From Aureobasidium sp. EXF-3400 (Eukaryota > Ascomycota > Dothideomycetes > Dothideales > Saccotheciaceae): a stretch of 64,000 nucleotides of DNA. The notes under the pieces are model-generated. The model did not search any database and was not told where the DNA came from. It was given only the letters and a program-made list of their open reading frames with translations. The stretch is taken from contig SWBL01000018.1 in NCBI GenBank assembly GCA_024195585.1, forward strand, positions 1 to 64,000. Direction: 5' to 3'. The position numbers were made by a program, and so were the translations under genes. Positions 1 through 11,158 of this stretch are shown in pieces. Within the stretch, counting starts at the first letter, position 1. Every line of letters starts with the position of its first letter.

Positions 1-1581
1 GAGCAACACCGACTTCTTGGGCCGTGCCATCGATGTGGTCAAGAAGGCCATTGAGCAGGACACGGCGGGCGAGTACGAGAAGGCCTACCAACTCTACTAT
101 CAAGCCCGTACGTGCCACACCAACCACAACACGCCCACTTGACCTTGCCGACACTAACTCTGGCCTAGTTGAACTGTTCATGCTCGCTCTGAAATGTATG
201 CTGCATCCGCCGCTTCTATCATCGTACATCACTCACATCAGCCACAGGGGAGAAGAACGCAAAGTCCAAGGAAATGATCCGCGCAAAGGCCGCCGAATAC
301 ATGGAAAGAGCTGAGAAACTCAAGAATCATCTGGCTGAACAAGACACGAATCGGAAAAAACCCGCTGCTGTAGGCTCCAACGGAAAGACGTCAAACGGCG
401 CAGGCAACGGAAAGTGTGTACTCCTCGAGTCCGCCACTTGTTCGCACACGCTAACCACACGCCGACAGAGATGACGAAGGAGACGACCAAGACCCCGAAT
501 CTAAGAAGCTACGAGGTGCCCTTGCTGGTGCCATCTTGACCGACAAGCCTAACATCAAGTGGGAGGACGTGGCTGGTTTGGAGCAAGCCAAGGAGGCACT
601 GAAAGAGGCCGTCATCCTTCCCATCAAGTTCCCCCACCTGTTCACCGGCAAGCGTCAGCCCTGGAAAGGTATCCTACTCTACGGTCCCCCCGGAACTGGT
701 AAATCATACCTTGCCAAAGCCGTTGCCACCGAAGCGAACAGCACTTTCTTCAGTGTCAGCAGTAGTGACTTGGTCAGCAAGTGGATGGGTGAGAGTGAAC
801 GGTATGTCCTTCTTCTTGCGATAAGCATGCATTCACTGACTGAGGCGTACAAAGTCTCGTAAAGCAATTGTTTGGCATGGCACGAGAGAACAAGCCTTCA
901 ATCATCTTTATCGACGAGATCGACGCCCTTTGCGGCCCCAGAGGTGAAGGTGAATCGGAAGCCTCGAGACGTATCAAGACAGAACTTCTAGTGCAGATGG
1001 ATGGTGTGGGACGTGATTCAAAGGGTGTGCTCATCCTCGGCGCAACCAACATCCCATGGCAGCTCGACTCTGCCATCCGCAGACGTTTTCAGCGAAGAGT
1101 GCACATCAGTTTGCCCGATCTACCAGCTAGAACGCGAATGTTCGAGCTTGCGGTAGGATCAACACCATGCGAGATGAAGGCTGAGGACTATAGAACTTTG
1201 GCACAGCTCAGCGAAGGCTACTCTGGAAGTGATATCAGTATTGCGGTACAAGATGCGTTGATGCAGCCCGTACGGAAGATTCAGACGGCAACCCACTACA
1301 AGAAGGTCTGTTTGTATTGCCAATGCTTGCAGACGCCATAAACTGACTTGAGGTTATAGGTCATGGTTGATGGTCAAGAGAAGCTCACGCCATGCTCACC
1401 GGGCGACCAGGGGGCAATGGAGATGACTTGGATGGACGTTGAAACAGATCAGCTTCTGGAGCCTCCGCTTATGGTCAAGGATTTCGTCAAGGCAATCAAG
1501 GCCTCAAGACCTACTGTCAGTCAAGAAGATCTCAAGCACAATGCCGAGTGGACTGCAGAGTTTGGTAGTGAGGGTGCTTAG
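1..1581 (+). CDS. vps4: Vps4-type AAA ATPase, ESCRT-III disassembly
   Basis: This is the AAA ATPase that disassembles ESCRT-III polymers on endosomes for multivesicular body sorting. The N-terminal MIT domain begins [17 protein letters not shown], and base 1 appears to be the last base of the start ATG, so only about two bases are missing. Exons read 1-107, 169-195, 248-413, 469-801, 855-1305 and 1360-1581, giving about 435 residues, the usual Vps4 length. Visible motifs are Walker A GPPGTGKS, Walker [11 protein letters not shown], the Arg-finger region AIRRRFQRR, and a Vps4 C-terminal helix ([13 protein letters not shown]). Intron 4 uses an AAG acceptor at 852-854, required to keep ESER-LVKQLFG in frame. 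Exon joins restore family-typical sequence such as [13 protein letters not shown]. Ykt6, another endomembrane factor, follows 280 bp downstream on the same strand, which I take as coincidence. Confidence 0.96.
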
Positions 1582-1861
1582 ATGTGTAGAGGCTTGACAA
1601 TTGGCAAGACGACGTCTAGAGTTGGTAGCATAAGGAGGGTCCGATGGACAAATGTCATTATACCCGTTCACATTGATGCCATTGCTTGCAAGTGAGTGTA
1701 AGTTATGTTAGGTCTCACAGTGATTGTGTGTTTTGATGATGACATGTTGGTGACTGGTCCGGGGGAGATGACGGGCGGCTTGGCAGGACCCTTTTGGATA
1801 TACATCACACGCCCCTACTTCGTAGGCAGCGTCCGACATCGACCCCATACACGCCGACGAC

Positions 1862-2575
1862 ATGAAGATTCTCTATATTGGCGTGAGCTGAACACCTTGT
1901 TGTCGATGCCGCCTTCACGGCACTAACACACCCACAGATCCTCAAGAATGAAGACAAGCCGGCCGTCGAGCTGTGCGCCGAACGCGACCTGAGCAGCTAC
2001 TCCCGCTTCACCCGCTCCAGTGTCGGCGAGTTCATGTCGCTATTCACAAAGACCGTCGCCGAACGCACCAAGCCCGGTCAACGCCAGGATGTTGAAGAAC
2101 AATCCTACACCTTCCACGCCTACGGCCGCAGCGAAGGCGTCGCCGGCATCATCATCTCCGACCAAGAATACCCTGCCCTGGTTGCTCATCAACTGCTTTC
2201 CAAAATCATGGATGAGTTCTTGTCTCGCTACCCGCGTTCTGCCTTTGCAAACTCGAATGCAGAGTTGCCCTTCCCACCCCTCAAGGAGTACATTGTCAAG
2301 TACCAGGACCCGCATGCCGCCGACAGCATCATGAAGATCCAGAAGGAGTTGGACGAGACCAAGATTGTGCTGCACAAGACCATCGAGAGTGTTTTGGAGC
2401 GTGGAGAGAAGATTGACAATCTGGTTGCCAAGAGTGATGGCCTTAGTGCTCAGAGTAAGATGTTCTATACTCAGGTATGTTTCGTTTGGCCCTCTGTGAG
2501 ATATTGACAGACGACCTCATATTGACAACATGATTACAGGCTAAGAAACAGAACTCGTGCTGCATTGTCATGTAG
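1862..2575 (+). CDS. ykt6: Ykt6-type R-SNARE (longin domain, lipidated C terminus)
   Basis: An R-SNARE used in ER-Golgi, endosomal and vacuolar fusion. Exons are 1862-1882, 1938-2474 and 2540-2575, giving 197 residues, the normal Ykt6 size. The first exon codes only MKILYIG. A longin domain covers roughly residues 1-130 (SYSRFTRSSVGEFM, TFHAYGR). The SNARE motif follows at about 135-190, with the zero-layer Arg in ESVLERGEKID. The last exon encodes QNSCCIVM: adjacent cysteines and a CAAX box for palmitoylation and prenylation, the family hallmark. The start was chosen because only this ATG, joined by the 55-nt intron, gives the conserved N-terminal beta strand. Confidence 0.96.
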
Positions 2576-2864
2576 CGTACCTAATGATACCCATGTGTTT
2601 TTCTCTTTTCTCGCATCTCTGAACATGATCTGCTGTGGTTTTCTATCTGCTCCTTTGCTTCTTTGCTTTTTTGTCAGGTAGATTGCGATCAACATATGCA
2701 TATGCAACATGCTCAAATGGCATGGTTTCGATGATATAAAGGCCGAAGCTTGCGGACTTGCCGCAAGCCGCAACGCACCTCCGCATCTCATCTTCCATCA
2801 CCCAGCTCGCATCTGGACCACTTGACTATCATCACACCTTGCACAAGCATCATCCAAAACCACC

Positions 2865-3452
2865 ATGCCATCTCCAGAACTCAACCACGCAATCAACCAC
2901 ACCACATTAGCACGGCTCCAGAGTCTGCTGAGAAAGGTATGCGACGCATCACCCGAAGCGCTCTCTCTGGTCGAACAAGAACTGCTAGCCCCCGCATCAA
3001 CAACCGCTGTCATCGACCTTACAGACGACGATTCCGAAACACCAACAACAACGACTACTCAAACAGATAACGGTACAAAAAGACAACGCTATGCCATGTG
3101 TGAGAACTGCAAAGAAGAGTTTAATGTTACTGAAAATGATGAAGACAGTTGTGAATACCATGACGGTAGGTAAACTCAACTATGTCTTCGATGTAGTGTG
3201 TAGTAGCGAGACAGTGCTGATGAGTAGGCAAACACAGGCGAACTTGAAGTCGATAGATACAGCAGTATCTGGGATGATTGGGATGAGAGGTGTCACGGTA
3301 CTATTGATTTAGATCTTGCAGACGAATATCCTGATGGCTTTGTATGGTCATGCTGTAATGAGACTAATGAAGCTGAGGGGTGTACGATCGGACCGCATGA
3401 GGTTGACGAGACGTACAGACCAGAAGCTAAGAAGAGGAGAGTTTGGGAGTAA
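2865..3452 (+). CDS. Hypothetical Cys/His-rich protein (CHORD-like pattern)
   Basis: Two exons (2865-3165, 3238-3452) encode 171 residues. The N-terminal third is Ser/Thr-rich with an acidic patch and a run of threonines. The C-terminal half has regularly spaced Cys and His: CENCKEEF, then CEYHDGELEVD, WDDWDERCHG, WSCCNE, and GCTIGPHEVD. This C..C / C..H / CC / C....H pattern is typical of a small zinc-binding module seen in many ascomycete hypothetical proteins and resembles CHORD domains. The splice join G-GC restores YHDGE, which the motif needs. The C terminus is basic (KKRR), a possible nuclear signal. No function is assigned. Confidence 0.75.
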
Positions 3453-4280
3453 GATAGAATTGGGTGGATCGAATTGTGATGTTTCAATTTCGCAACAGTC
3501 TGTGAGATCGCTTGAAGCCTTTAGAAGGATGAAGGAACAGCTTGTTTACGAAAGCGAACAATGAGCTTTAGATTCCATGATAGCTCCTCCCAATGTGCTA
3601 AAGTATGTGATGTGTGCAGCTGTAAAAATGCACAATACCAATAAGAAACAGAACAGTGTCCACCGAGAAGCGACAAATCATAGACTCTCTGTGGACATGC
3701 CTATGTTTCTAAAAAAAAAAAGACTGTGTCTTTTTATAGCGTATACTCTACTCACTGCGTAGTCGGAGGACGATGGATTTGACTGGGAGTTACAGACTTT
3801 GGCACACGGGGAGGCTGTTGTGAACTTGAGAAGATAGATGATATCTCTACATATGTATTTCGGATGCCTTCAAAGGTCCTTGATGGTACCCAGAATATGA
3901 GAGGAAGAATAACAAGAACGAAATGTAAAAATAAACGAAGGGTATAAGAATCGAAATGTGCCCATTGTCCTCGAGACAACTGGACCTGCCCCTATGATAG
4001 ATCTGAAAAAATGTGGCTTGTATACCAGAACAACAAAAGGAATAACAAGAAAAACAAAAGGCACTGCCATTATAAGATTGATAGATGATGCATGCAGAGA
4101 AAAGGACTCGACAGAAAGCGAAAGGGTCGAGGGTATGAATTTTGAGGAAGCGATGAAGGTAATGTTTTTTGCGGTCGAAGCCTCGATGGTTCAGTCAAGC
4201 GTCCAGCACATGCAGAAGAATCAAAGGCATTCGGCCATGTGGTTGCAACGAGACTCGCGATTTTGACGATCGAAAACCGT
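3453..4280. other. Intergenic, 3' flanks of convergent genes with an embedded MITE-like element
   Basis: The stretch separates the Cys/His protein (plus) from the low-complexity gene (minus), so it holds two 3' ends. The inverted-repeat element at 3586-3814 is the only structure I can define. The rest (3815-4280) is AT-rich with short purine tracts and no convincing coding frame. Confidence 0.6.
3586..3814 (+). mobile_element. MITE-like inverted-repeat element, copy 1
   Basis: About 229 bp. The left end reads CCTCCCAATGTGCTAAAG. The right end, on the opposite strand, reads CCTCCCCGTGTGCCAAAG. Just inside the left end is AAAATGCACAATACC, a subterminal motif shared with the copies at 17702, 19192 and 21938. 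It contains no coding capacity and has an A11 run near 3711. A target-site duplication is not clear. It lies 134 bp after the stop of the Cys/His gene. Confidence 0.7.
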
Positions 4281-6298
4281 CTAGGCCTCGTCAAGCACGA
4301 CCAGAGTACTCTTGCGGTTGCGCACGTCTACAAGCTTTGGACGTAGCGGCTGCTTGCTGAACACTGGCATAGGACTAGTCGGATCGAGAGCAGCAGGAGA
4401 CTTTGCTTGTGGAGGCGAAGGTACACTGAGTCTGCTGTTGGGAGCAGCTCTACGCACCACAGAGATTTTCCTTGCGATTCCGATCTGCGGACCAATCTGT
4501 GTCTTGCGTTTCGCAGCGTTATCGTCAAGAGAGCTTGTGCGTGGTGGGTGTGGACGATTGATCGTGGCTGCCTGCTTTTCCAGCTCGAAAGAGGGAGGAC
4601 TTCGGCGACCTAATGCTTTGGGTGGGATCGGTGGAGCGCAGGACATGACGGGTGTGTCGTTTCTCCAATGGGGATCTTTGAACAGAGGCGTTGCTTGCAT
4701 GGCCACGGCATCGTGGATGTACACGCCAGTATCGTCGTGTTCGTCGTCTTCATCTCCACTATCTTCATCATCGTCATCATCAACATCGTTGACATCAAAA
4801 CTAACGAAAGATTCTGCATCAGAAGCTGGAGTTTGCGGTCGGGATGCATCGCTCCACATGTGCGAACTTGTGGAGCATGCGGAGGAATTGTTGGTGGTGC
4901 TGGGTGCCTGGCTTCTTTGTTCGCAACCATGGCCCGAGGTTTCGAGTGCTCCAGGTGGTGCTGTCTGCGAACGCAACAGGCGTGGTGTGTTTGATGCACG
5001 GTAAATAGGTACAGGCGTGGCAACTTGGGAGTTGTCACCATTCATCTCAGCAGCCATAGGGGTGCGACAACTGAGGTTAGGAGAGGTAGCGCGGCGCTGC
5101 AAAGCAGGAGATTCGGGAGCAAGCTGCACGTGTTGTTAGCACATATGTCTTTCGTATATGCCGAGCCCTCTGTACTTACTCTTCCCGATGGCTGATCTGA
5201 GAGATTCAGTTGTTTTACCATCGTCTGTCGTCTATCCATGATCGAACTCTGAGGTTTGAGCAGCTTCTCGAACATGACGCTGTAACGCTCCATCTCAACA
5301 ATAGGAATGTTGACGTTGAGTCTGCGTTGACTAGGTCCTTCAAGAGGGGTCACTGGTAATGATGGCCCGCTGTTTTGTGACGCAGCATCGAAATATTGGG
5401 ACACAGCTGACTCTGCACTAGGACTTCGTGCAGTTGATCGTGGTGGAGGCTCCAGAGACAGGGGATTTGCTGCCTTCAATTGGGGTAGTGCAGATGTGTC
5501 TCCGATGCTTTTTGTGACTTGTGCCCGAGTGCTGGTCTGGTTTTGCGTGGCCCTCGTCTTGTCTACGGAGATCGAGTTACGATCGAGTTTCTTGCCATCC
5601 TTAACTGGCATTGCGAGCACAGAGCTCTTAGCAGATGCCTTAGGAAGCGCTGGTGGAGGCGCGATATCTGCTGGGTTGAAGTCTGGAAGCGGTGGTTTTG
5701 ATTGTTTCCTGGAGAAGAAAGACCTCCATGTACCAGATTTAGATTTTCGCAAATGGGGCTCCTTGCGCGGAGCAGCTGAGGGTGCCTCAGTCTTAGGCGG
5801 AGCAACTGCTTCAAGTGGCTTCTCCTCTTTCTTGTTCAAGGTAGGAAGTGGTTCAATGGGGGTTGTCATAGATCGCTTGGGGCTTCGTGAATTTTCAAGC
5901 GCCACACCAGGTGTGGAATGGTTGGCATGAAGAGTCAGCTTGGTTGTTGTTGTTCGTGGTGATGGAGTCATGGACATTCTTCTCGACGGCTTGTTGGGTA
6001 GTTTAAAAGCAAGTGACTCTGCAAAGTTTCTCGCAGAATTAGGCATCTGCACTTCCGGCTGTGCCTCCTGGATGGGCACTTTACTTGCAGTACAGGGTCT
6101 TGGTAAATCCAAAGGTGGGGTCTGTGTTCCTTTCCATGTTGAGTCTTTCTGGCCGTGAGCACTCTTGACAGTGCGCTGCATATCTCTCTCGACATCAACG
6201 CTCTCTGCTTGCTGTGCAGTAGACGCTTCATCATTCTTCTTGCGCATAAAAGGTGTCTCTTTACGGCGTAAGGACCTTGATCTCTCCAGAAAGCCCAT
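4281..6298 (-). CDS. Large low-complexity hypothetical protein
   Basis: Two exons (6298-5180 and 5123-4281, intron 5124-5179 with GTAAGT donor) give about 653 residues. The N terminus is MGFLERSRSLRRKETPF, basic and starting Met-Gly. The body is rich in Ser, Pro, Lys and Arg, as in disordered scaffold or regulatory proteins. Near residue 485 is a dense Asp/Glu tract (DDDDDEDSGDEDDEHDD) after SFVSFDVND. Many SP/TP sites suggest phosphorylation. No catalytic domain is visible. The ATG at 6298 is the first in frame. Just upstream the sequence looks like an intron acceptor (pyrimidines then GCCGCAG), so a 5'-UTR intron is likely. I do not recognise the family. Confidence 0.7.
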
Positions 6299-7201
6299 TT
6301 TTCGTGACACGCGACCTGCGGCAAAAGAAATCCAGTTGAGAAGATAGGACCACCAGGGTTTCCGGAAATGGACCTGCCAGAAAGTATTGCTTCAACAACC
6401 GCCAAGGAAAGACCAGGAAGAGACAGAATAACGAAGGTGAAGTAGTGGACTGATAAGATAGCAGGTTGCTTTTCTTGGGCGAAAGCGAGCGGGAAGTCTG
6501 AGGGAAAGGACGACGTCTGAAGCGTCTCACGATTGTTTCTGGAGAGGACGAGAAGAAGAAGCAGGCCCACGACAGAAGCACCTACGCTTACCGCTGTTCG
6601 CCATCGGCAACCATCCTACCAGACCCACGCGGTATCAAAGTGCATTGGTACCTGCGTCAAATTTATGGCTTGCCCCATCTGTGCTTACTCGTGTATGGCG
6701 ACTTGCACGGGGCGCACATTAGCACGTCCACATGGACGACCTGGTCTACGCCGTCATTTGAGAGGCCCTGACGATCTCCTCTAAAGGCGCGCCGTCTCAA
6801 ACGCGTCGCAGAGCCCTGGCGAATTGCTTGTCAGAAAGAATCACGATTGGTTTCGTGGCGTTTCAGATTCTCGGCAGTGAAATTGTGATGGCTTTGACAC
6901 CAGACACACTGACTGGCGGTCTGGGCACTAGATCCAGGCGATGTGACTGGAAAGCCTGCTGAATTCATTTATCAGGATAGCTACCTTGCAAAACTAGGGC
7001 TGTTCGAGTTTTTTGGTTCGCATGCATATATTTGTTGCAATAATAGAAAACTATAACTTCGTGCGTGCCATGAGTCGTCGTCGTCTGAGACGAGAAAAAA
7101 ACGGGTATCACCATGCCACTTCGTATTGCGCCCAAGAACGCCACTTTTGCCGAGCCCATCTCTAGAATCATAGTACTACTGCTCGCACCCTGCATCAACT
7201 A
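6299..7201. other. Intergenic: promoter/5'-UTR of the upstream-listed minus gene and 3' end of arp5
   Basis: Both neighbours are on the minus strand. The part next to 6298 ends like an intron (branch-like CTCAAC, T-rich tract, CAG), with a possible GTGAGA donor near 6530, so a spliced leader is likely. Short frames here are not supported by composition or homology. Nothing else is seen. Confidence 0.5.
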
Positions 7202-9500
7202 TCAAAAGGCTGCATTTCCCAAGTTGTGCTCCTTGATGTAGTCTGCTCCCTTTTCGTGATATTCCGCTCGTGACACGAACGACTGTCTAGACGTAGGACT
7301 AGCGGCCCACTGAGCAGCACCTTTCCAGGCGTCCAGAACGGGGTCCTTGGCTTTGCGCACGCCGAGAGAAATGTCCGCAGGCAACACAGCACGCAATTCG
7401 TTGCGGAGGCGCTCCTCGAAACCTTGGAAGTGCGTGTAACCTCCAGTCAGGAATATATCCTTGAGCATTTCGTCACGTCTCGAAGAGCCCGACAGACGCT
7501 GTGTGATGATATCCTCGGCGATCTCGACAATACCTGCTTGGTCAATGCCTGCGATACCGGGCTGGAAGATGACTTCGGGCACGCGGATACGCTCGACATT
7601 GAGATGTATCTGATTGAGCTCTCTTTGGCTCTCTGGGTCAAAAGGCCAAGGACCGCGCAGGAAAGAGTGAAGTACACTCTTGGTCCAGTCTTGTTGTGCC
7701 TCCTGCGTGCTCTGCTCTGTGAATGTCGGATCATACTTTAGCAGCTGGGCTTCAATATTCTTGAGATTGGCACCGAGGTCTTCCTCTTCCTCATCGTCAC
7801 TTTGATCGCCAGTGGCAATTTGACGATAGATACCCCAGTCGGCATCGTCAGCTCCGAAGGTGTCATCGTCTCCACCTCGGCGACGCTTCTTGGGGTTGTC
7901 AGATGCCAAATTGGCAATGTTCTTCATGCGAATCTGACTCGCGAGTGACTTGCGGTTGCCGAGGTCAGCCTTAAGTCGATCACGTTCCTTGATGCGTTGG
8001 ATCATGTTCTGTCGAGCGATTCTCCTCTCTTGCAGCCAACCTTCGGTGTCGTTCTCACGGCGCTCATTGTCCAAACGTTCCTCTTCAGCTACTCTAGCCT
8101 TTTCGCGTTCTTTTTCTGCCTTTGCGCGTGCACGAGCGTCGTGGTTAGACTTCATCAAGCGTTGCTGACGCTTTTGTTTCAGTCCCTCCTCATCAAGCTC
8201 CTCGTCTGGGATGTCAAGCAATGGATAAGTTGGCACTTCCTCGGGCTCATCAATATCGCCGACGTCTTTGTTTCTCTGCTTTCGGATTGAGCGTTCCATG
8301 TCCTTGATTTTTCGTTCCAAGTGTGATTCGTCGTTAAAATCCTCGGCTTCGAGCATAGTGCGTGCATCCTTCTTGGTAGCAGTTGCGAGCTTTTGTTGGA
8401 GATCCTTGTAGTACTCGAGCTCTTGTTCCTTGCGAATAAGCTTCTCGAGACGCATCTTAGCAGCCTGCTCTTGTAGTCTTCGACCACTCTCTTTGCGTTT
8501 CTCAGCAGCTCTTGCAAGTTCTTCTTCGGTTTTCTGAACCACCTCTTTCTCAGTGAATGGCAGCTGAACAACTACGTCGCGGTCCTCCAGACCAGTCCAA
8601 TCGAGGTATTTGGCCATTTCGCCATTATAGTCTTGAGAAACATAGCAATGTTGGCGGACCAAATCTTCAATCTGAGTGTCATTTATCTTTCCAGGCAATG
8701 CAGGGTACTTTGCGCGAAGGAGCTTGTTGAGGTATTCGGCGCATTGCGAGCGGCCCCAATCCAAGCGCGTAGCTTGTGCAAAGAGAGGCTTCGAGTCGAC
8801 GACGGGGACAAGGTGAGTTGAGGTGTATGCGGACGAGACAACAAGACCAGTGCGACCGCCATTGTATGCGTAGGAGAAAAGAGAGTCGATGCCGTATGCA
8901 GCAGCGGGAACACCGTACAGCTCAAAGAGAATCTCGGACATGGTACGCTTGGAGTACTGCAGGTTGGCCAGGGGCTCGGTCATGAGTACTGGACGGTCGA
9001 CGTGTCCCTTGGAGCCGTCAATGCCTAGCTTGATAAAGAGGTAGTCCAGAGCACCCTCCAAGACGTCCCAGTTGTTGATGATGTTGCTTCCAGGCTCGTA
9101 CAAGTTTTTGGCCTGACCTCGAGCGGTACCGTCGAAATAGATCTCTGAGCCAATGAAGTTGAGCTTGCGATTCAGCTTGCGATCCGTGTATCGAGCCATG
9201 AGCGGCGGCAGGGAGAGGCGTGGTGTGCGATCGGATTGCCATCCGGCGCGGATGTTGTACGAGCCTAAACAATGGCAAGCATTAGCAGTTGAGAGGCTGA
9301 CAGGATCTGTAAGAGCACAGCATACCATTGTCGATAACTATGGCGCTGTCCGGAGCGGTGTTGCGGTATGCGCTCTGCTCGACAGCATGGTAGCCCTCGT
9401 ACGGAGGCTCGCTAACGTGGTAGGCCTGGGCTGATCGCTCAGGCGGCGTGTTGCGACCGCTCGCCGTCTCCGATTTGATATCATAAATGCGATAGACCAT
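7202..9500 (-). CDS. arp5: Actin-related protein 5, INO80 chromatin-remodelling subunit
   Basis: Arp5 pairs with Ies6 in INO80 to couple ATP hydrolysis to nucleosome sliding. Exons 9500-9326 and 9264-7202 give 745 residues. The splice rebuilds the actin phosphate-1 loop IVIDNGSYNIRAGW at about residues 53-66. The actin fold continues with RPVLMTEPLANL, the phosphate-2 region GGRTGLVVSSAYTST and a C-terminal GGYTHFQGFEERL. A long charged coiled-coil insertion, rich in Glu, Arg and Lys, lies at about residues 300-540. It contains a KKRRRG basic patch. This insertion is diagnostic of Arp5 rather than Arp4, 6 or 8. The start is the ATG just before VYRIYDIK. Confidence 0.93.
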
Positions 9501-9792
9501 CGTGCTTTGATGTCTGTTGCATGATACTGGGATGGTTTCGCGTTGCTGGCCGACATGTTCGTGCGCATGCTCTCCCCACAACCCTGTCCCACATCCCGCC
9601 GCTCCAACACTTTAGCATGTGCAGCGAGTGAGGGCATTTTGAGTGAATAAACTGAGTCACCAACTGCCTCCAGAACAGGTAACCGCGATGTGAAAGACTT
9701 TGACTTCTTTTCACTTTCAGTGCTTCTTTCTTACTTCTACTTTCCAATTTCCAATTCTGCTTTCCATTTCATCCATCAACACCACACCAAAA
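9501..9792. promoter_or_regulatory. Shared divergent promoter region (arp5 / GNAT gene)
   Basis: The 292 bp between the two start codons must carry both promoters. A C/T-rich tract (TTTCTTACTTCTACTTTCC, near 9726-9745) precedes the GNAT start, as is common in ascomycete promoters. No clear TATA box is seen. Confidence 0.5.
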
Positions 9793-10723
9793 ATGGCAAC
9801 CTTCCACAAATACGAAGGTCAGGACATCACCGACACCATGCTCCAGGATGCCGCCAAACTCTTCTCTGAAAATTATGGCGTTTGGGGACCTCTCGCCGAG
9901 CAGAAGGTGGGACCCTTCGCTAAACAAGGTCGACGTGTCCGCATGAGTCCACAGAGAATCAAAGACCAGTGCATCCCAGCATCGCCTGCACGCACCACCT
10001 ACGTCCAAGTCAGAATCGACAACGAGCTCGCTGGCAATGTTTTTGCCACCCGCTGGACCCACGAAGGACGCAACATGTGTTGGATCACTCAACTTTGCGT
10101 TAGTTCCAAGTACAGACACCAAGGGTTGGCAACAAAAGTAAGTTGAACAAATGCACGGTACCTTTTGAAAGAGCGCAGTCTGCATTCGGTAGCTTCATCT
10201 TATGGAAACCGTCGTGCATTTCTATAGTCAAGATACTGCCCTATGGCTATGAGGGAGAGCCAAGGAGTCAAAGATGACATATGCTAACCTGTTTTTTTAG
10301 CTTCTGGTCAAGCTGCGCGAAGGAGAAGATGATCGAGGATTCGGTCTCCTCAGCTCTCATCCTTTCGCCATTCTGGCTGCCCTTCGCGCCTTCGGACGCG
10401 GTCCTGAGGAGGTGGACTTGTCCATAGCAAAGGCACACGCCGCAAGAATCATGGCCGCATCACCCGTCGAGTATGTCCGCACCGCCAAACTCCACGGTTC
10501 TTTGTTCGAAGACAATGTGCACGATGGCACCGTCTCATGCGCCGACACCGACTTCTTCGTCGACCACACAGAGCCCTTGGAGGCACTTGCAGCAGTCCAT
10601 GCAAAGAACATCTCATGGCCTTTCGGTGATCTTCCTGAAGGACACGAGTTCCTTATCATGGTCAAGGGCAGAGATATCACATCCGCAGACAGACGCAAGG
10701 CAGGCAGATCGTCTGACTTCTAG
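9793..10723 (+). CDS. GNAT-family N-acetyltransferase-like protein
   Basis: Exons 9793-10137 and 10301-10723 give 255 residues. The acetyl-CoA-binding GNAT signature is interrupted by the intron: ITQLCVSSKYRHQGLATK then LLVKLREGEDD. This is the V-x-x-x-x-R/Q-x-x-G-x-G/A loop with the RHQGLA variant. The preceding beta strand is IDNELAGNVFATRW. The C-terminal half lacks recognisable features. The single intron, 163 nt, is much longer than neighbours (about 50-65 nt) and holds a decayed copy of the local inverted-repeat element. The stop lies 10 bp from the stop of the convergent dad4 gene, so the 3' UTRs must overlap. The substrate is unknown. Confidence 0.82.
10148..10230 (-). mobile_element. 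Decayed MITE-like copy inside the GNAT intron
   Basis: AAATGCACGGTACC near the 5' part of the intron and TATGGAAACCGTCGTGCATTT near 10201 match the two inner arms of the element at 19192-19414. There the equivalents are AAATGCACAATAC and TATGGAAACC with TTGTGCATTTCTATAG. The outer CCTCCCC ends are gone and the middle is deleted. Confidence 0.45.
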
Positions 10724-10733
10724 ACTGCCACCA

Positions 10734-11158
10734 TCAGGAGGCCTCGCGAAGATTGTCCGTCGCTGACACGGTCAATATGGAATGTACAACAGCCCAGAAC
10801 CTATTCCAACTTACCTTCCAAGTGGAAGAGAACATTCGATTGATAGTTCTTAAACATTTGGGCGACAAGTTCAACATCCATGTTATTGATGTTGATTTCC
10901 TGCTCAGTATTCTAGCTTAAGCTCGGCGGTATATCAAAAACAGGAACTGACCTGCAAGCTTTTATTCAGCATCATGACGGCCTCGTTTAGTTTTTCCTGT
11001 TGCATGTAAACATGAATGATTCGAGTGATTCGTATGTATCAACGCACGACATTGGTGATGATGCGGGAGAGCAGAACGTTCTGCTGGTGTTCGTGAGGAC
11101 TTTCCTGCGCGAGGTCAAAAACAGAAATGACAGCATTTTTTGCAATAAAACATACCAT
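10734..11158 (-). CDS. dad4: DASH/Dam1 complex subunit Dad4
   Basis: Dad4 is a small coiled-coil subunit of the kinetochore-microtubule DASH ring. The gene is spliced from five coding pieces: 11158-11156 (ATG only), 11104-11048, 10996-10952, 10899-10815 and 10762-10734. The sum is 219 nt, 72 residues, the same length as yeast Dad4. The protein begins [19 protein letters not shown], continues [15 protein letters not shown] and the conserved [20 protein letters not shown], and ends ATDNLREAS. All joins have GT donors and AG acceptors. At exon 4 an acceptor 12 nt earlier (CTAG) is also possible. It is too fragmented to show as a reading frame and could be missed by gene finders. It is convergent with the GNAT gene and divergent from slh1. 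Confidence 0.9.

Noticed and set aside
4312..5004. 230-codon plus-strand frame
   Set aside because: Antisense of the low-complexity protein gene. The Ser-rich run mirrors its Asp tract.
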